Of a stretch of 53,478 nt of DNA, positions 15,051 through 22,910 are shown one piece after another. The stretch's first letter is position 1. Each line of letters begins with the position of its first letter. Source of the DNA: Ensifer sp. LCM 4579. GTDB lineage: Bacteria; Pseudomonadota; Alphaproteobacteria; Rhizobiales; Rhizobiaceae. The notes under the pieces were generated by a model. The model saw only the letters and a list, made by a program, of their open reading frames with translations, was not told where the DNA came from and ran no database searches. Position numbers and translations under genes: made by a program. The stretch lies in contig NZ_MDDV01000007.1 of NCBI RefSeq assembly GCF_001854885.1, forward strand, positions 163,255-216,732, written 5' to 3'.

Positions 15051-16067
15051 TCAGCGACTGCTTTGCCTGAGGATCAGATCGGGGCGTATGGTCACCCGTC
15101 CCGCTTCGGCGAGCTTGCCGTCGAGCACATCGAGGATCAGCTCTGCCGTTCTCGCTCCGATCTCGTCCGCGAAGGCGTTGATAGTCGTCAGGCTCGGCAC
15201 GCAGATCGCGCCGATCTCATAGTCGCCGAAGCCGCCGATGGCGATTTTTTCCGGCACGGCAACTCCGCGCCGCTGGCATTCGGTGAGCGCCCCGAAGGCA
15301 GAAAGGTCGGAAACGCAGATCACCGCATCCGTATCGGGAAAGCGCTCGAGGAGTTGACCCATCGCATCGGCGCCCTCTCGCATCGAGATCGGCGGCGGCC
15401 CCGCTGCGATCAGGCGCGGGGCTTCGAGGCCATGGTCCTTCATCGCCGCGATGAAACCGGCCCGCCGGTCGGCGCCGCGCGTGTCCCGGGAGGCGTCGCC
15501 GCCGATGAAGGCAATGTTGCGGTAGCCGACGCAAATGAAGTGATCGACCATCTCGCGCACGGCCTGGGCGTTGGAAAAGCCGACGACGTGGCCGATCGGT
15601 TCTTCCGGAATATCCCAGGTCTCGATGACCGGAATGCCGGCATTCGACAGGAGCTTTCGCGTACGCGGCGTATGTTTTCCACCCGTTACGACGATCGCTT
15701 CGGGTTTGCGCCGCAAAAGCTGCTCGACGAGCCGCTCCTCCTCCTGGACATCGTAGTTGGTATAGCCGAGCAGGATCTGCAGGCCACGCTCGGAGACGCC
15801 ATCGGAGAGTGCCCGGACCGTGTCGGCGAAGTTGGCATTGTTGATCGACGGGATCGTTACGGCGATGAAATCGGTGCGCTGCGAGCGCAGATTGGATGCG
15901 GTGCTGTCGAAGACATAGCCGAGCTCCTCTGCTGCGCGCAGGACCGCCTCACGGGTTTCCTGGCTGACCGAGGCGTCACGCTTGAAGGCGCGGGAAACCG
16001 TCATCGGTGAAACGCCGGTCCGGCGCGCGACATCCGCCATCGTCGGGGGTTTGCGGATATTGTGCAT
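15051..16067 (-). CDS. LacI-family regulator, GntR-like
   Basis: A 338-residue repressor with an N-terminal helix-turn-helix (TMADVARRTGVSPMTVSRAF, ~residues 9-28), a hinge (STASNLRSQRTDFIAVTIPS) and a sugar-binding-like effector domain (ending IAIGGFGDYEIGAICVPSLTTI). The overall pattern, including NANFADTVRALSDGV and the GFGDYEIG motif, is that of gluconate-operon repressors (GntR of the LacI family). An operator-like sequence lies 9-25 bases upstream of its ATG, consistent with autoregulation. It stands between the TRAP operon and the idnO-gntK operon. It is the second LacI-type protein in the locus and only distantly similar to the one at 10977-11999. Confidence 0.88.
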   Translation of the reverse strand: MHNIRKPPTMADVARRTGVSPMTVSRAFKRDASVSQETREAVLRAAEELGYVFDSTASNLRSQRTDFIAVTIPSINNANFADTVRALSDGVSERGLQILLGYTNYDVQEEERLVEQLLRRKPEAIVVTGGKHTPRTRKLLSNAGIPVIETWDIPEEPIGHVVGFSNAQAVREMVDHFICVGYRNIAFIGGDASRDTRGADRRAGFIAAMKDHGLEAPRLIAAGPPPISMREGADAMGQLLERFPDTDAVICVSDLSAFGALTECQRRGVAVPEKIAIGGFGDYEIGAICVPSLTTINAFADEIGARTAELILDVLDGKLAEAGRVTIRPDLILRQSSR

Positions 16068-16075
16068 GTTCGCTC

Positions 16076-16092
16076 ATGTTATCGTTACCAAT
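16076..16092. promoter_or_regulatory. Operator-like palindrome upstream of the second lacI-type gene
   Basis: ATGTTATCGTTACCAAT matches the left arm ATGTTA and the right-arm core of the perfect operators at 7315-7330 and 18687-18702, with a shifted and imperfect right arm. It lies immediately upstream of the repressor start at 16067, suggesting autoregulation. A good -35/-10 pair is not obvious. Confidence 0.5.
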
Positions 16093-16172
16093 GCAAGTAC
16101 ACCTACATTGAGGACGGAATGCAAGCCAAAAGGAGTGGCGGCGACGGTTTAGACCCCGTCACCGCCAAACGC

Positions 16173-16505
16173 TCAAAGGCGGAATTCGTTCGCCTGCGTG
16201 ATGTGGTGATGAATGCGGCCTTCGAAGAAGCGCGCCAGCACTTCCTCCGTGGCTGCCTTGGCGCTGGCGCGGGCCGGGCTTGCCAGCGCCTTCTCGACGG
16301 TATCGAGATCCGGATAATTGATCGCCAGGATCATCGGGATCTCCGGCGCCCCCTCGTCGCGGGCATCGGCAAAGGTGACGCGCACGTCGAGCGCGCCGGG
16401 AAAGGCCTTCCATTTGGGCACGATGTTTTCGAGGACCGCAGCGCGGAAGGCCGCCGTCTCGCCTTCCTTCACTTTTCCCTCGAAGAGGGCATAACGTGTG
16501 ATCAT
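16173..16505 (-). CDS. Small conserved protein, probable dimeric alpha/beta-barrel fold
   Basis: A 110-residue soluble protein (MITRYALFEGKVKEGE ...). The pattern of a first strand, a helix rich in acidic and aromatic residues (AAFRAAVLENIVPKWKAF), a strand pair (DVRVTFADARDEG, MILAINYPDLDTVEKAL) and a last strand with FFEGRIHHHI resembles ferredoxin-like dimeric alpha/beta-barrel (ABM/EthD/Dabb) proteins. I do not recognise the family with certainty. It is the last gene of the idnO-gntK operon and overlaps the previous stop by four bases, so it is probably co-translated. A role in sugar-acid metabolism, for instance as an isomerase or mutarotase-like accessory, is only a guess from context. 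Confidence 0.7.
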   Translation of the reverse strand: MITRYALFEGKVKEGETAAFRAAVLENIVPKWKAFPGALDVRVTFADARDEGAPEIPMILAINYPDLDTVEKALASPARASAKAATEEVLARFFEGRIHHHITQANEFRL

Positions 16506-17386
16506 CCGAATGTCTCCTTGTTCGGTCCCTTGAAATATTCCATCAACGCGGCCTGGTCCTCGCCGCCCAGCCCGGCGGCGGTCAGCATCCGATGAACTTC
16601 GGCGCAGACGGCCGTCAGCGGCATGGTCGTATTGGTCCGGCGTGCGAGATCCTGGGCGCCGTTCAGGTCCTTGACCATGTTGTCGATGCGGCCGGTGCGG
16701 CGGTAATCCCTGGCGACGAAGCGCGGCATGTATTCCTGCAGAATCGCGCTGTCGGCGCGCCCGCCCTTCAGCGCCTGCGGGATCTTGGCCGCGTCGACGC
16801 CGGCGTCGAGCGCGAGTTGGGTGGCCTCGGCCACCGCAAGGAAATTGAGCCCGCAGAGGACCTGGTTGATCAGCTTGGTCGTCTGGCCGGCGCCTGACGG
16901 ACCCATGTGGGTGTAGTTCGAGGCGACATGTTTCAGCACCTGATGGGCATCCGCCACATCCTGCCCGTGGCCGCCCGCCATCAGCGTCAACTCACCAATC
17001 AGCGCCTTGGGGGCGCCGCCGGAAAGCGGGCTATCGACCCAGCGCAGGCGCGCCTCGGCCGCTTTCGACGCCATCGCCTTCGTCGACTCCGGGTCGATGG
17101 AGGACATGTCGATGATGAGCGTTCCTGGTTCGGCACCCTCCGCCACGCCGCCCGAGTCGAAAACCACTGCATGGACGATCTTTGCCGAATTGAGGCTGAG
17201 AATGACATAGTCGGAGCGGGACGCCGCCTGCGCCGCGCTTGTCGCCGCGGTGGCGCCCTTGTCCACCAATTGCTGCACCTTTTCGGGGTCGAGATCGAAG
17301 ACCGTCAATTCGTTCCCGGTCTCGAGCAGGCGCGTACCGATGGCGCCGCCCATGGCGCCGGCGCCGATCAAGGCGACTTTGTTCAT
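16502..17386 (-). CDS. NAD(P)-dependent beta-hydroxyacid dehydrogenase
   Basis: A 294-residue enzyme of the 3-hydroxyisobutyrate/tartronate-semialdehyde reductase family. The N-terminal Rossmann motif is ALIGAGAMGGAIGTRLLETG. The substrate loop DSPLSGGAPKALIGELTLMAGG lies near ~118-139, and the catalytic lysine is in GAGQTTKLINQVLCGLN near ~170. It would oxidise or reduce a 3-hydroxy acid; in sugar-acid loci such enzymes often handle tartronate semialdehyde or an aldonate-derived acid. It overlaps gntK and the small downstream gene by four bases each. Such an enzyme is not part of the standard idonate route, so its substrate here is open. Confidence 0.88.
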   Translation of the reverse strand: MNKVALIGAGAMGGAIGTRLLETGNELTVFDLDPEKVQQLVDKGATAATSAAQAASRSDYVILSLNSAKIVHAVVFDSGGVAEGAEPGTLIIDMSSIDPESTKAMASKAAEARLRWVDSPLSGGAPKALIGELTLMAGGHGQDVADAHQVLKHVASNYTHMGPSGAGQTTKLINQVLCGLNFLAVAEATQLALDAGVDAAKIPQALKGGRADSAILQEYMPRFVARDYRRTGRIDNMVKDLNGAQDLARRTNTTMPLTAVCAEVHRMLTAAGLGGEDQAALMEYFKGPNKETFG

Positions 17387-17919
17387 CTTTCCGTTCCTTC
17401 AAGTTGGGTGGCGATGCTGTCGACGATTGCTTCGAGCGGTTGGTCGATGTTGACGCTGATCGCATTCTCGTCCGCTGCCGGCGGCTCGAGCGCCGCGAAC
17501 TGGCTCGCAAGCAGCGCCGGCGGCATGAAATGGCCCTGCCGGGCCCGCATTCGCTTTTCGATGACTTCGACCGAGCCGACGAGATGGATGAAGGTTACCG
17601 GTGCGCCCACGACCCTCGTTATGTGATCACGGTAGGCACGCCTCAGAGCGGAACAGCCAATGATCGTAGGACCGGAACCGGCCGCAAGCGTCTCGCCGAC
17701 GCGTGTCAGCCACGGCCAGCGGTCCTCATCGCTCAAGGCAATGCCCTGGCTCATCTTCTGGATATTTGCCGCAGGGTGCAGGTCGTCGCCGTCGAGATAG
17801 ACGGCATCGATGCGCCTGGCGAGTGCGGCCCCGACAGAGGACTTGCCGCAACCGGCGACCCCCATCAGCACCATGCGCCGCGGGAACTCAGAGCGATGCT
17901 GTGATGCCGCCGTCGACAT
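17383..17919 (-). CDS. gntK: Gluconokinase
   Basis: A 178-residue P-loop kinase that phosphorylates D-gluconate to 6-phosphogluconate with ATP. The P-loop is MGVAGCGKSSVG. LDGDDLHPAANIQKMSQG and the IALSDEDRWPWL motif are diagnostic of GntK, as are GCSALRRAYRD and ARQGHFMPPALLASQF. The ATG at 17919 overlaps the idnO-type gene by 32 bases; the alternative ATG at 17874 would remove 15 residues and the overlap, and neither has a clear ribosome-binding site. It is the second gene of the minus-strand operon driven by the operator-bearing promoter at 18684-18712. Confidence 0.93.
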   Translation of the reverse strand: MSTAASQHRSEFPRRMVLMGVAGCGKSSVGAALARRIDAVYLDGDDLHPAANIQKMSQGIALSDEDRWPWLTRVGETLAAGSGPTIIGCSALRRAYRDHITRVVGAPVTFIHLVGSVEVIEKRMRARQGHFMPPALLASQFAALEPPAADENAISVNIDQPLEAIVDSIATQLEGTER

Positions 17920-18643
17920 AGAGCACGTGTCCGTTCACGAAAGAGGATGCATTGGAGGCAAGGAAGATGCAGGCACCGACCAGTTCGTCCACCTTGCCCC
18001 AGCGACCGGCAGGTGTTCGCTTTTCCAGCCAGGCCGAAAAGTCCGGATCGGCGACGAGGGCCGCATTCAGCGGCGTGTCGAAATAGCCGGGTGCGATCGC
18101 ATTGCATTGCAGCCCGTACTTCGCCCAGTCCGTCGCCATGCCCTTCGTCAGATTGCCGACAGCCCCCTTGGTTGCCGTATAGGGTGCAATGCCGGGACGG
18201 GCCAGCGCCGTCTGTACGCTGGCTATGTTGATGATCTTGCCGGCGCCGCGCTTGATCATGTGCCGCGCAACCGCCTGGCCGACGTTGAACACCGTCGAAA
18301 TATTGGTGCGCAGCAATCTCTCGAAGGTCTCGGCGGGGAAATCCTCGAGCGGGGTCCGATGCTGCATGCCGGCATTGTTGACCAGTATGTCGATGGCGCC
18401 GACCTCGGCCTCGAACCGGTCGACGGCTGCGCGCACTGCTTCATGGTCGGTGGCGTCGAAGGCAAGCTGGTTGGAGCCGGGGATCTGCGCCGCTGCAGCG
18501 GCAAGCTTCTCCTCATCGCGCCCGTTGAGGACGACTTCGGCTCCCGCATCGGCAAGACCGCGGGCAAGCGCGAGGCCTATACCTTGCGAGGAGCCGGTGA
18601 CGAGCGCCCGGCGCCCTTTCAAGTCGAACAGTTCGAGGCTCAT
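17888..18643 (-). CDS. idnO: Gluconate 5-dehydrogenase (SDR family)
   Basis: A 251-residue short-chain dehydrogenase/reductase interconverting 5-keto-D-gluconate and D-gluconate with NAD(P)H. The cofactor loop is TGSSQGIGLALARGLADAG. NNAGMQHR and the catalytic Ser/Tyr/Lys region (INIASVQTALARPGIAPYTATKGAV) are in place, as is the C-terminal CIFLASNASSFVNGHVLYVDGG. The NNAGMQHRTPLEDF segment is typical of IdnO/Gno enzymes. The ATG at 18643 follows GGGAGGA by a few bases; the longer open frame upstream would run through the operator and is rejected. It is the first gene of the idnO-gntK operon and divergent from the 2-ketoacid reductase-like gene. Confidence 0.92.
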   Translation of the reverse strand: MSLELFDLKGRRALVTGSSQGIGLALARGLADAGAEVVLNGRDEEKLAAAAAQIPGSNQLAFDATDHEAVRAAVDRFEAEVGAIDILVNNAGMQHRTPLEDFPAETFERLLRTNISTVFNVGQAVARHMIKRGAGKIINIASVQTALARPGIAPYTATKGAVGNLTKGMATDWAKYGLQCNAIAPGYFDTPLNAALVADPDFSAWLEKRTPAGRWGKVDELVGACIFLASNASSFVNGHVLYVDGGITASL

Positions 18644-18683
18644 TTTTCCTCCCGCAATCATCTCGACAAGCTCCGATGATCTG

Positions 18684-18712
18684 TTTATGTTATCGATAAC
18701 ATTCAATGTCAA
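18684..18712 (-). promoter_or_regulatory. Operator-bearing promoter of the idnO-gntK operon
   Basis: On the minus strand TTGACA (18712-18707), a 17-base spacer and CATAAA (18689-18684) form a good promoter for the idnO-gntK operon. The perfect palindrome ATGTTATCGATAACAT (18687-18702) lies in the spacer and -10, identical to the one at 7315-7330. The same site could also control the divergent plus-strand gene at 18730, for which I see no clear promoter boxes. Confidence 0.75.
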
Positions 18713-18729
18713 GGGATGGAGAATCTGAA

Positions 18730-19677
18730 TTGAACAAACCCCACATTCTTCAGGTCGGGCCCTATCCGGAATGGGATGAGGTTCCGCTGAACGCCGCCTT
18801 CACCGTGCATCGGTATTTCGATGCGGCCGACAAGGAGAGCTTTTTATCCAGGATTGGACCGGAAATCCGCGCGATCGCCACGCGCGGCGAACTCGGCGCC
18901 AGCCGGGCGATGATCGAAGCCTGCCCGGGGCTGGAACTGGTTTCCGTCTATGGCGTCGGTTTCGACGCTGTCGACCTCGCGGCCTGCCGCGAACGCGGCA
19001 TTCGCGTCACCAATACGCCGGACGTTCTGACCAATGATGTCGCCGATCTCGGCGTCGCCATGATGCTCTGCCTCTCTCGCGGCATGATCGGAGCGGAAAG
19101 CTGGGTCAGGGACGGCAGCTGGGCCAAGAAGGGGCTCTACCCGCTGAAGCGCCGCGTCTGGGGCCGGCGCGCCGGCGTCCTCGGTCTCGGCCGGATCGGC
19201 TATGAAGTGGCGAAGCGTCTGCAGGGCTTCGACATGGACATCGCCTATAGTGACGTCGTGGCGAAGCCCTATGCATCCGACTGGGCGTTCGTCGCCGATC
19301 CCGTCGCGTTGGCCGAGCGTTCCGACTTCCTCTTCGTCACGCTTGCGGCCTCCGCCGCCACGCGCCACATCGTCGGACGCGAAGTGCTCTCTGCTCTCGG
19401 CAGCGAGGGCATGCTGGTCAATATCTCCCGCGCCTCCAATATCGATGAAGAGGCGCTGCTCGACGCACTGGAGAATGGAAATCTGGGCTCCGCGGCACTC
19501 GATGTGTTCGAAGGCGAACCGGCGCTGAACCCCCGGTTTCTGGCACTGGACAATGTGCTCCTCCAGCCACACCATGCGTCCGGCACCGTGGAGACGCGGA
19601 AAGCGATGGGCCAACTGGTGCGCGACAATCTTGCCGCGCATTTCGCCGGCAAACCGCTGCTGACGCCGGTCGTTTGA
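18730..19677 (+). CDS. D-2-hydroxyacid dehydrogenase, probable 2-ketogluconate reductase
   Basis: A 315-residue NAD(P)-dependent D-isomer 2-hydroxyacid dehydrogenase of the GhrB/TkrA/hydroxypyruvate reductase group. The nucleotide-binding motif is VLGLGRIGYEVAKRLQGF. The catalytic Arg (NISRASNIDEEALLDAL), Glu (FEGEPALNPRF) and His (LQPHHASGTVETR) are all present. In this context it probably reduces 2-keto- or 2,5-diketo-gluconate. I chose the TTG at 18730 because GGATGGAGA precedes it; the in-frame ATG at 18706 lies only three bases past the operator and has no ribosome-binding site. The L-idonate dehydrogenase gene follows after 12 bases, so the two are co-transcribed. Confidence 0.82.
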   Translation: MNKPHILQVGPYPEWDEVPLNAAFTVHRYFDAADKESFLSRIGPEIRAIATRGELGASRAMIEACPGLELVSVYGVGFDAVDLAACRERGIRVTNTPDVLTNDVADLGVAMMLCLSRGMIGAESWVRDGSWAKKGLYPLKRRVWGRRAGVLGLGRIGYEVAKRLQGFDMDIAYSDVVAKPYASDWAFVADPVALAERSDFLFVTLAASAATRHIVGREVLSALGSEGMLVNISRASNIDEEALLDALENGNLGSAALDVFEGEPALNPRFLALDNVLLQPHHASGTVETRKAMGQLVRDNLAAHFAGKPLLTPVV

Positions 19678-19689
19678 GGAGGACGTGAC

Positions 19690-20721
19690 ATGAGAGCCAT
19701 CGTCGTTCATGGCGCCAAGGACCTGCGCATCGAAGAGCGGCCCGTCGAAATGCCGGGCGCAGGCGAAGTGCGGCTTCGCCTTGCCGTCGGTGGGGTCTGC
19801 GGCAGCGACCTTCACTATTACAATCACGGCGGCTTCGGCGCCGTGCGTCTGCGCGAGCCGATGATCCTCGGCCACGAGGTTTCGGCTCATGTGGAAGCTC
19901 TAGGTCCCGGGGTAGACGGCATATCCGTCGGTGACCTTGTCGCCGTTTCCCCTTCGCGGCCGTGCCGGGCCTGCCGCTATTGCCGGGAGGGGCTTCCCAA
20001 TCAGTGCCTGAACATGCGTTTTTACGGCAGTGCCATGCCCTTCCCTCATATACAGGGAGCATTCCGCGAGGTGCTGGTCGCCGATGCCGTGCAATGCGTG
20101 CCGGCCAAAGGCCTGACGCCGGGCGAAGCGGCCCTGGCGGAACCGCTGGCGGTGGCGCTCCATGCCACACGCCGGGCCGGCGAAATGCTCGGCAAGCGCG
20201 TACTGGTCACGGGCTGCGGCCCGATCGGCGTGCTGGCGATCCTGGCGGCGCGTCGCGCCGGCGCGGCCGAGATCGTCGCGACGGATCTTTCCGACTTCAC
20301 CCTCTCCCTGGCAAAGACTGTCGGGGCGGATCGCGTCATCAACATGCGGGACGAGCCGGAGGCCCTCGCCCCCTATTCGGAAGACAAGGGCAGCTTCGAC
20401 GTCCTTTACGAATGCTCCGGTGCGGCGCCGGCACTCGCGGCAGGGATAGCGGCGCTGCGGCCGCGCGGCGTCATCGTGCAATTGGGGCTCGGCGGCGACA
20501 TGAGCCTGCCGATGATGGCGATCACCGCCAAGGAACTCGACCTGCGCGGCTCCTTCCGCTTCCACGAGGAATTCGCAATCGGCGTCGGGCTGATGCAGAA
20601 GGGGTTGATCGACGTCAAGCCTCTGATCACCCACACCTTGCCGCTTGCTGAAGCCGTTACGGCCTTCGAACTGGCAAGCGACCGCAGCCAGGCGATGAAG
20701 GCGCAGATCGCCTTTTCCTAA
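19690..20721 (+). CDS. idnD: L-idonate 5-dehydrogenase (zinc-dependent MDR)
   Basis: A 343-residue medium-chain, zinc-dependent alcohol dehydrogenase oxidising L-idonate to 5-keto-D-gluconate. Catalytic zinc ligands lie in VCGSDLHYYNHGGFG (Cys near ~37) and MILGHEVSAHVEALG (His-Glu near ~62). The structural zinc has four cysteines in PCRACRYCREGLPNQC. The cofactor fold is VTGCGPIGVLAILAARRAGA. HYYNHGGFG and RFYGSAMPFPHIQGAFRE fit IdnD/sorbitol-dehydrogenase-like enzymes. The ATG follows GAGGAGG. Together with IdnO and GntK on the opposite strand it completes the L-idonate to 6-phosphogluconate route. Confidence 0.9.
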   Translation: MRAIVVHGAKDLRIEERPVEMPGAGEVRLRLAVGGVCGSDLHYYNHGGFGAVRLREPMILGHEVSAHVEALGPGVDGISVGDLVAVSPSRPCRACRYCREGLPNQCLNMRFYGSAMPFPHIQGAFREVLVADAVQCVPAKGLTPGEAALAEPLAVALHATRRAGEMLGKRVLVTGCGPIGVLAILAARRAGAAEIVATDLSDFTLSLAKTVGADRVINMRDEPEALAPYSEDKGSFDVLYECSGAAPALAAGIAALRPRGVIVQLGLGGDMSLPMMAITAKELDLRGSFRFHEEFAIGVGLMQKGLIDVKPLITHTLPLAEAVTAFELASDRSQAMKAQIAFS

Positions 20722-20825
20722 GTAACAGCTAAAACCGCGGGCCGAAATGGCGCCGGCCGGGGTTGCATCAGCACCCTGCGGTGATGTTATTCGAGATAAG
20801 CGATCGGAAAGGGAGGGAAATCCGG

Positions 20826-21722
20826 ATGTCGTTCTTCGAGGTGGTTGATGCGCGTTTTCGTAGCTTCGTTATGGGCAATGCGCCCCTGAAGCAGATCGCG
20901 ACCGGCTTCGACTGGGTCGAAGGGCCAGTTTGGTTCGGCGATTCCGGCTGCCTGCTCTTCTCCGACATACCGAACAACCGCATCCTGCGCTGGATTCCGG
21001 ACGCCGGCATTTCGACATTCAGGAGTCCGTCCAACTATGCCAACGGCAATACGCGCGACCGGGAGGGCCGGCTCATTACCTGCGAGCATGGGACGAGACG
21101 GGTAACGCGAACCGAGCATGACGGTTCGGTCACCGTCATCGCCGATAGCTATCAGGGCAAGCGATTGAACTCGCCCAACGATGTGGTGGTGACATCCGAT
21201 GGCTCTATCTGGTTCACCGATCCGCATTACGGCATCATGACCGATTACGAGGGCTTTCGCGCAGAACAGGAACTCCCTTGCAATGTCTATCGCGTCAAGT
21301 CTTCCGGGACTATCGAAGCGGTGCTGACCGATTTCGCCTGCCCGAACGGCATCGCCTTCAGCCCCGACGAGACCCGGCTCTATGTCGCCGATACCGGTCG
21401 CATGTTCTCGTCCGATCCGCAACACATCCGCGCCTTCGATGTCGGCACTGACGGCAGCCTGTCCGGGGGCGAGGTATTCCATACGATCTCGCCCGGATGC
21501 GCGGACGGCTTTCGTGTCGACAGCGACGGAATTCTCTGGTCGTCCGCCGCCGATGGCGTTCACTGCATTGCGCCCGACGGCCAGCTGATGGGCAAAATCC
21601 TGGTGCCGGAGCTCGTTTCCAATCTGTGCTTCGGCGGCCGTGCAAAGCACCAGCTCTTCATCACGGCAACGACGAGCGTCTATATGATCACGCTCAATCG
21701 CAAGGGCGTGCAGCGTCCATAG
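20826..21722 (+). CDS. SMP-30/gluconolactonase-family lactonase
   Basis: A 298-residue six-bladed beta-propeller hydrolase. Metal-binding positions characteristic of the family are visible: Glu in DWVEGPVWF near the N-terminus, Asn/Asp in NSPNDVVVTSDGSIWFTDPHYG, Asn in CPNGIAFSPDETRLYVADT and Asp in GCADGFRVDSDGILW. It would open sugar lactones such as glucono- or idonolactone to the aldonic acids used by the flanking enzymes. GGGAGGG precedes the ATG at 20826. There is no signal peptide, so it is cytoplasmic. It follows idnD by ~100 bases and may be in the same transcript. Confidence 0.87.
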   Translation: MSFFEVVDARFRSFVMGNAPLKQIATGFDWVEGPVWFGDSGCLLFSDIPNNRILRWIPDAGISTFRSPSNYANGNTRDREGRLITCEHGTRRVTRTEHDGSVTVIADSYQGKRLNSPNDVVVTSDGSIWFTDPHYGIMTDYEGFRAEQELPCNVYRVKSSGTIEAVLTDFACPNGIAFSPDETRLYVADTGRMFSSDPQHIRAFDVGTDGSLSGGEVFHTISPGCADGFRVDSDGILWSSAADGVHCIAPDGQLMGKILVPELVSNLCFGGRAKHQLFITATTSVYMITLNRKGVQRP

Positions 21723-21747
21723 GTTCCATGTTCCCGCGACTGTGCAC

Positions 21748-22650
21748 TCAGCCGAGCGCCTGACTGGCCAAGGCGTAGGTGACCGTCCCCTCGGTCGCGG
21801 CGGCTCTTTCCTCGATGCCCTCCCGCGTCAGAGACATGGTGAGGACGGTATCGAATACCGACATTCCCGCATCGGAGAGAAAACCGGCAAAGGCACCGCC
21901 GGTGCGATGCGTATCGAGCCGCAGGAAGCTTCCCGCATGATCAAGAGCGTGCGGACGGACGACGGCGACGGCTTCGGCGTCGTCTGTTGCGACGACCGGA
22001 CCAACCACATGTCCACGGCCGAAGGGACGGCAGAGCGCAAATGCCGTCAGCGTTTCGCCGCGAAACAATCCGTAACCGACGGACTGGGGCAAGAGTTTGC
22101 CGATCAGAACGTCGCGCGCAACGCCAAAGGCATGCGCATCCAATTCGACCACGGCTGAGAGGTCTCTATCGTCGAGCCGTCTTACGGTCGCCCGCTCCGG
22201 GTCCGTCGCGGCTTCCGCCGGCAGATGGACGACGCCCTGGCACTGGTAAGCGGTCTTGACCGGTTGGAATCCGAGCAAATCGTAGAGCCGACGCGCCGCC
22301 CGGGTCGCATTGAGCCTGAGGGCGCGGCCTTGGCAATCGGCAAGCACATGCTGCATCAGCCATTGGCCCGTGCCGTTCGTCTGCAACCGGGGCGAAGTGA
22401 TCACCATGCCGATCGTTGCGAAGTCGTCGCCATGCGGGAACCACATGGCCGAGCCGGTCACCCTGCCGATTTCATCGAGCGCGACATAGCCCCGACCGAA
22501 CTCGCGCAGAAATTTCAGGTCTTCGGCGCGCAAGGGCCAGCCGACGGAAATCGACAGCGCATGCAATTGTTCGAGATCTACGCCGTCGACGTCCTCGATG
22601 CGAAGTTCAAAGCTGTCGATGAGTTTGGACTCGGATGCCTGCCCGCCCAC
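21748..22650 (-). CDS. GNAT acetyltransferase with C-terminal acetyltransf_18-like domain
   Basis: A 300-residue protein. The N-terminal half (~20-140) is a GNAT fold with a divergent acetyl-CoA loop (GTGQWLMQHVLADCQGRALRLNATRAARRLYDLLGF). The C-terminal half matches the second domain of two-domain GNATs (VVELDAHAFGVARDVLIGKLL, then ALCRPFGRGHVVGPVVATDDAEA). It is paralogous to the gene at 34847-35701: both have WP(L/H)R, RPFGRG(H/E)V(V/I)GPV and a C-terminus of TYALA(S/N)QALG. The start is a GTG at 22650 after GGGGAG. It is convergent with the lactonase gene and divergent from the deacetylase-like gene. The acyl acceptor is unknown. Confidence 0.82.
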   Translation of the reverse strand: MGGQASESKLIDSFELRIEDVDGVDLEQLHALSISVGWPLRAEDLKFLREFGRGYVALDEIGRVTGSAMWFPHGDDFATIGMVITSPRLQTNGTGQWLMQHVLADCQGRALRLNATRAARRLYDLLGFQPVKTAYQCQGVVHLPAEAATDPERATVRRLDDRDLSAVVELDAHAFGVARDVLIGKLLPQSVGYGLFRGETLTAFALCRPFGRGHVVGPVVATDDAEAVAVVRPHALDHAGSFLRLDTHRTGGAFAGFLSDAGMSVFDTVLTMSLTREGIEERAAATEGTVTYALASQALG

Positions 22651-22910
22651 TGCCTGCTCTCCCCGTCTATCGCAACCTCAAATCGGTTGCACCGGAATCG
22701 TTGATCTTCAGATTAATTCAAAGCGTCCGACAGATTTCGCTTGAGCGGCGCCCGCATACACAACATTCCTCCAAATTCGTCCCGCTTTCGGCATGTAAAG
22801 CCCGGGATGGTCCCTAGACTGGTTGGAATGATGCGCACCGGCGGTCCCGCTTGCGATGCGCATTTGGACAGTGGGCAATGCGCTACCACTGGCATGATGC
22901 GAGGAAATCG

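Noticed and set aside
20783..20800. ATGTTATTCGAGATAAGC as a further copy of the idn/gnt operator
   Set aside because: The half-sites are two bases too far apart and the right arm is poor; it could be chance and lacks promoter boxes around it.
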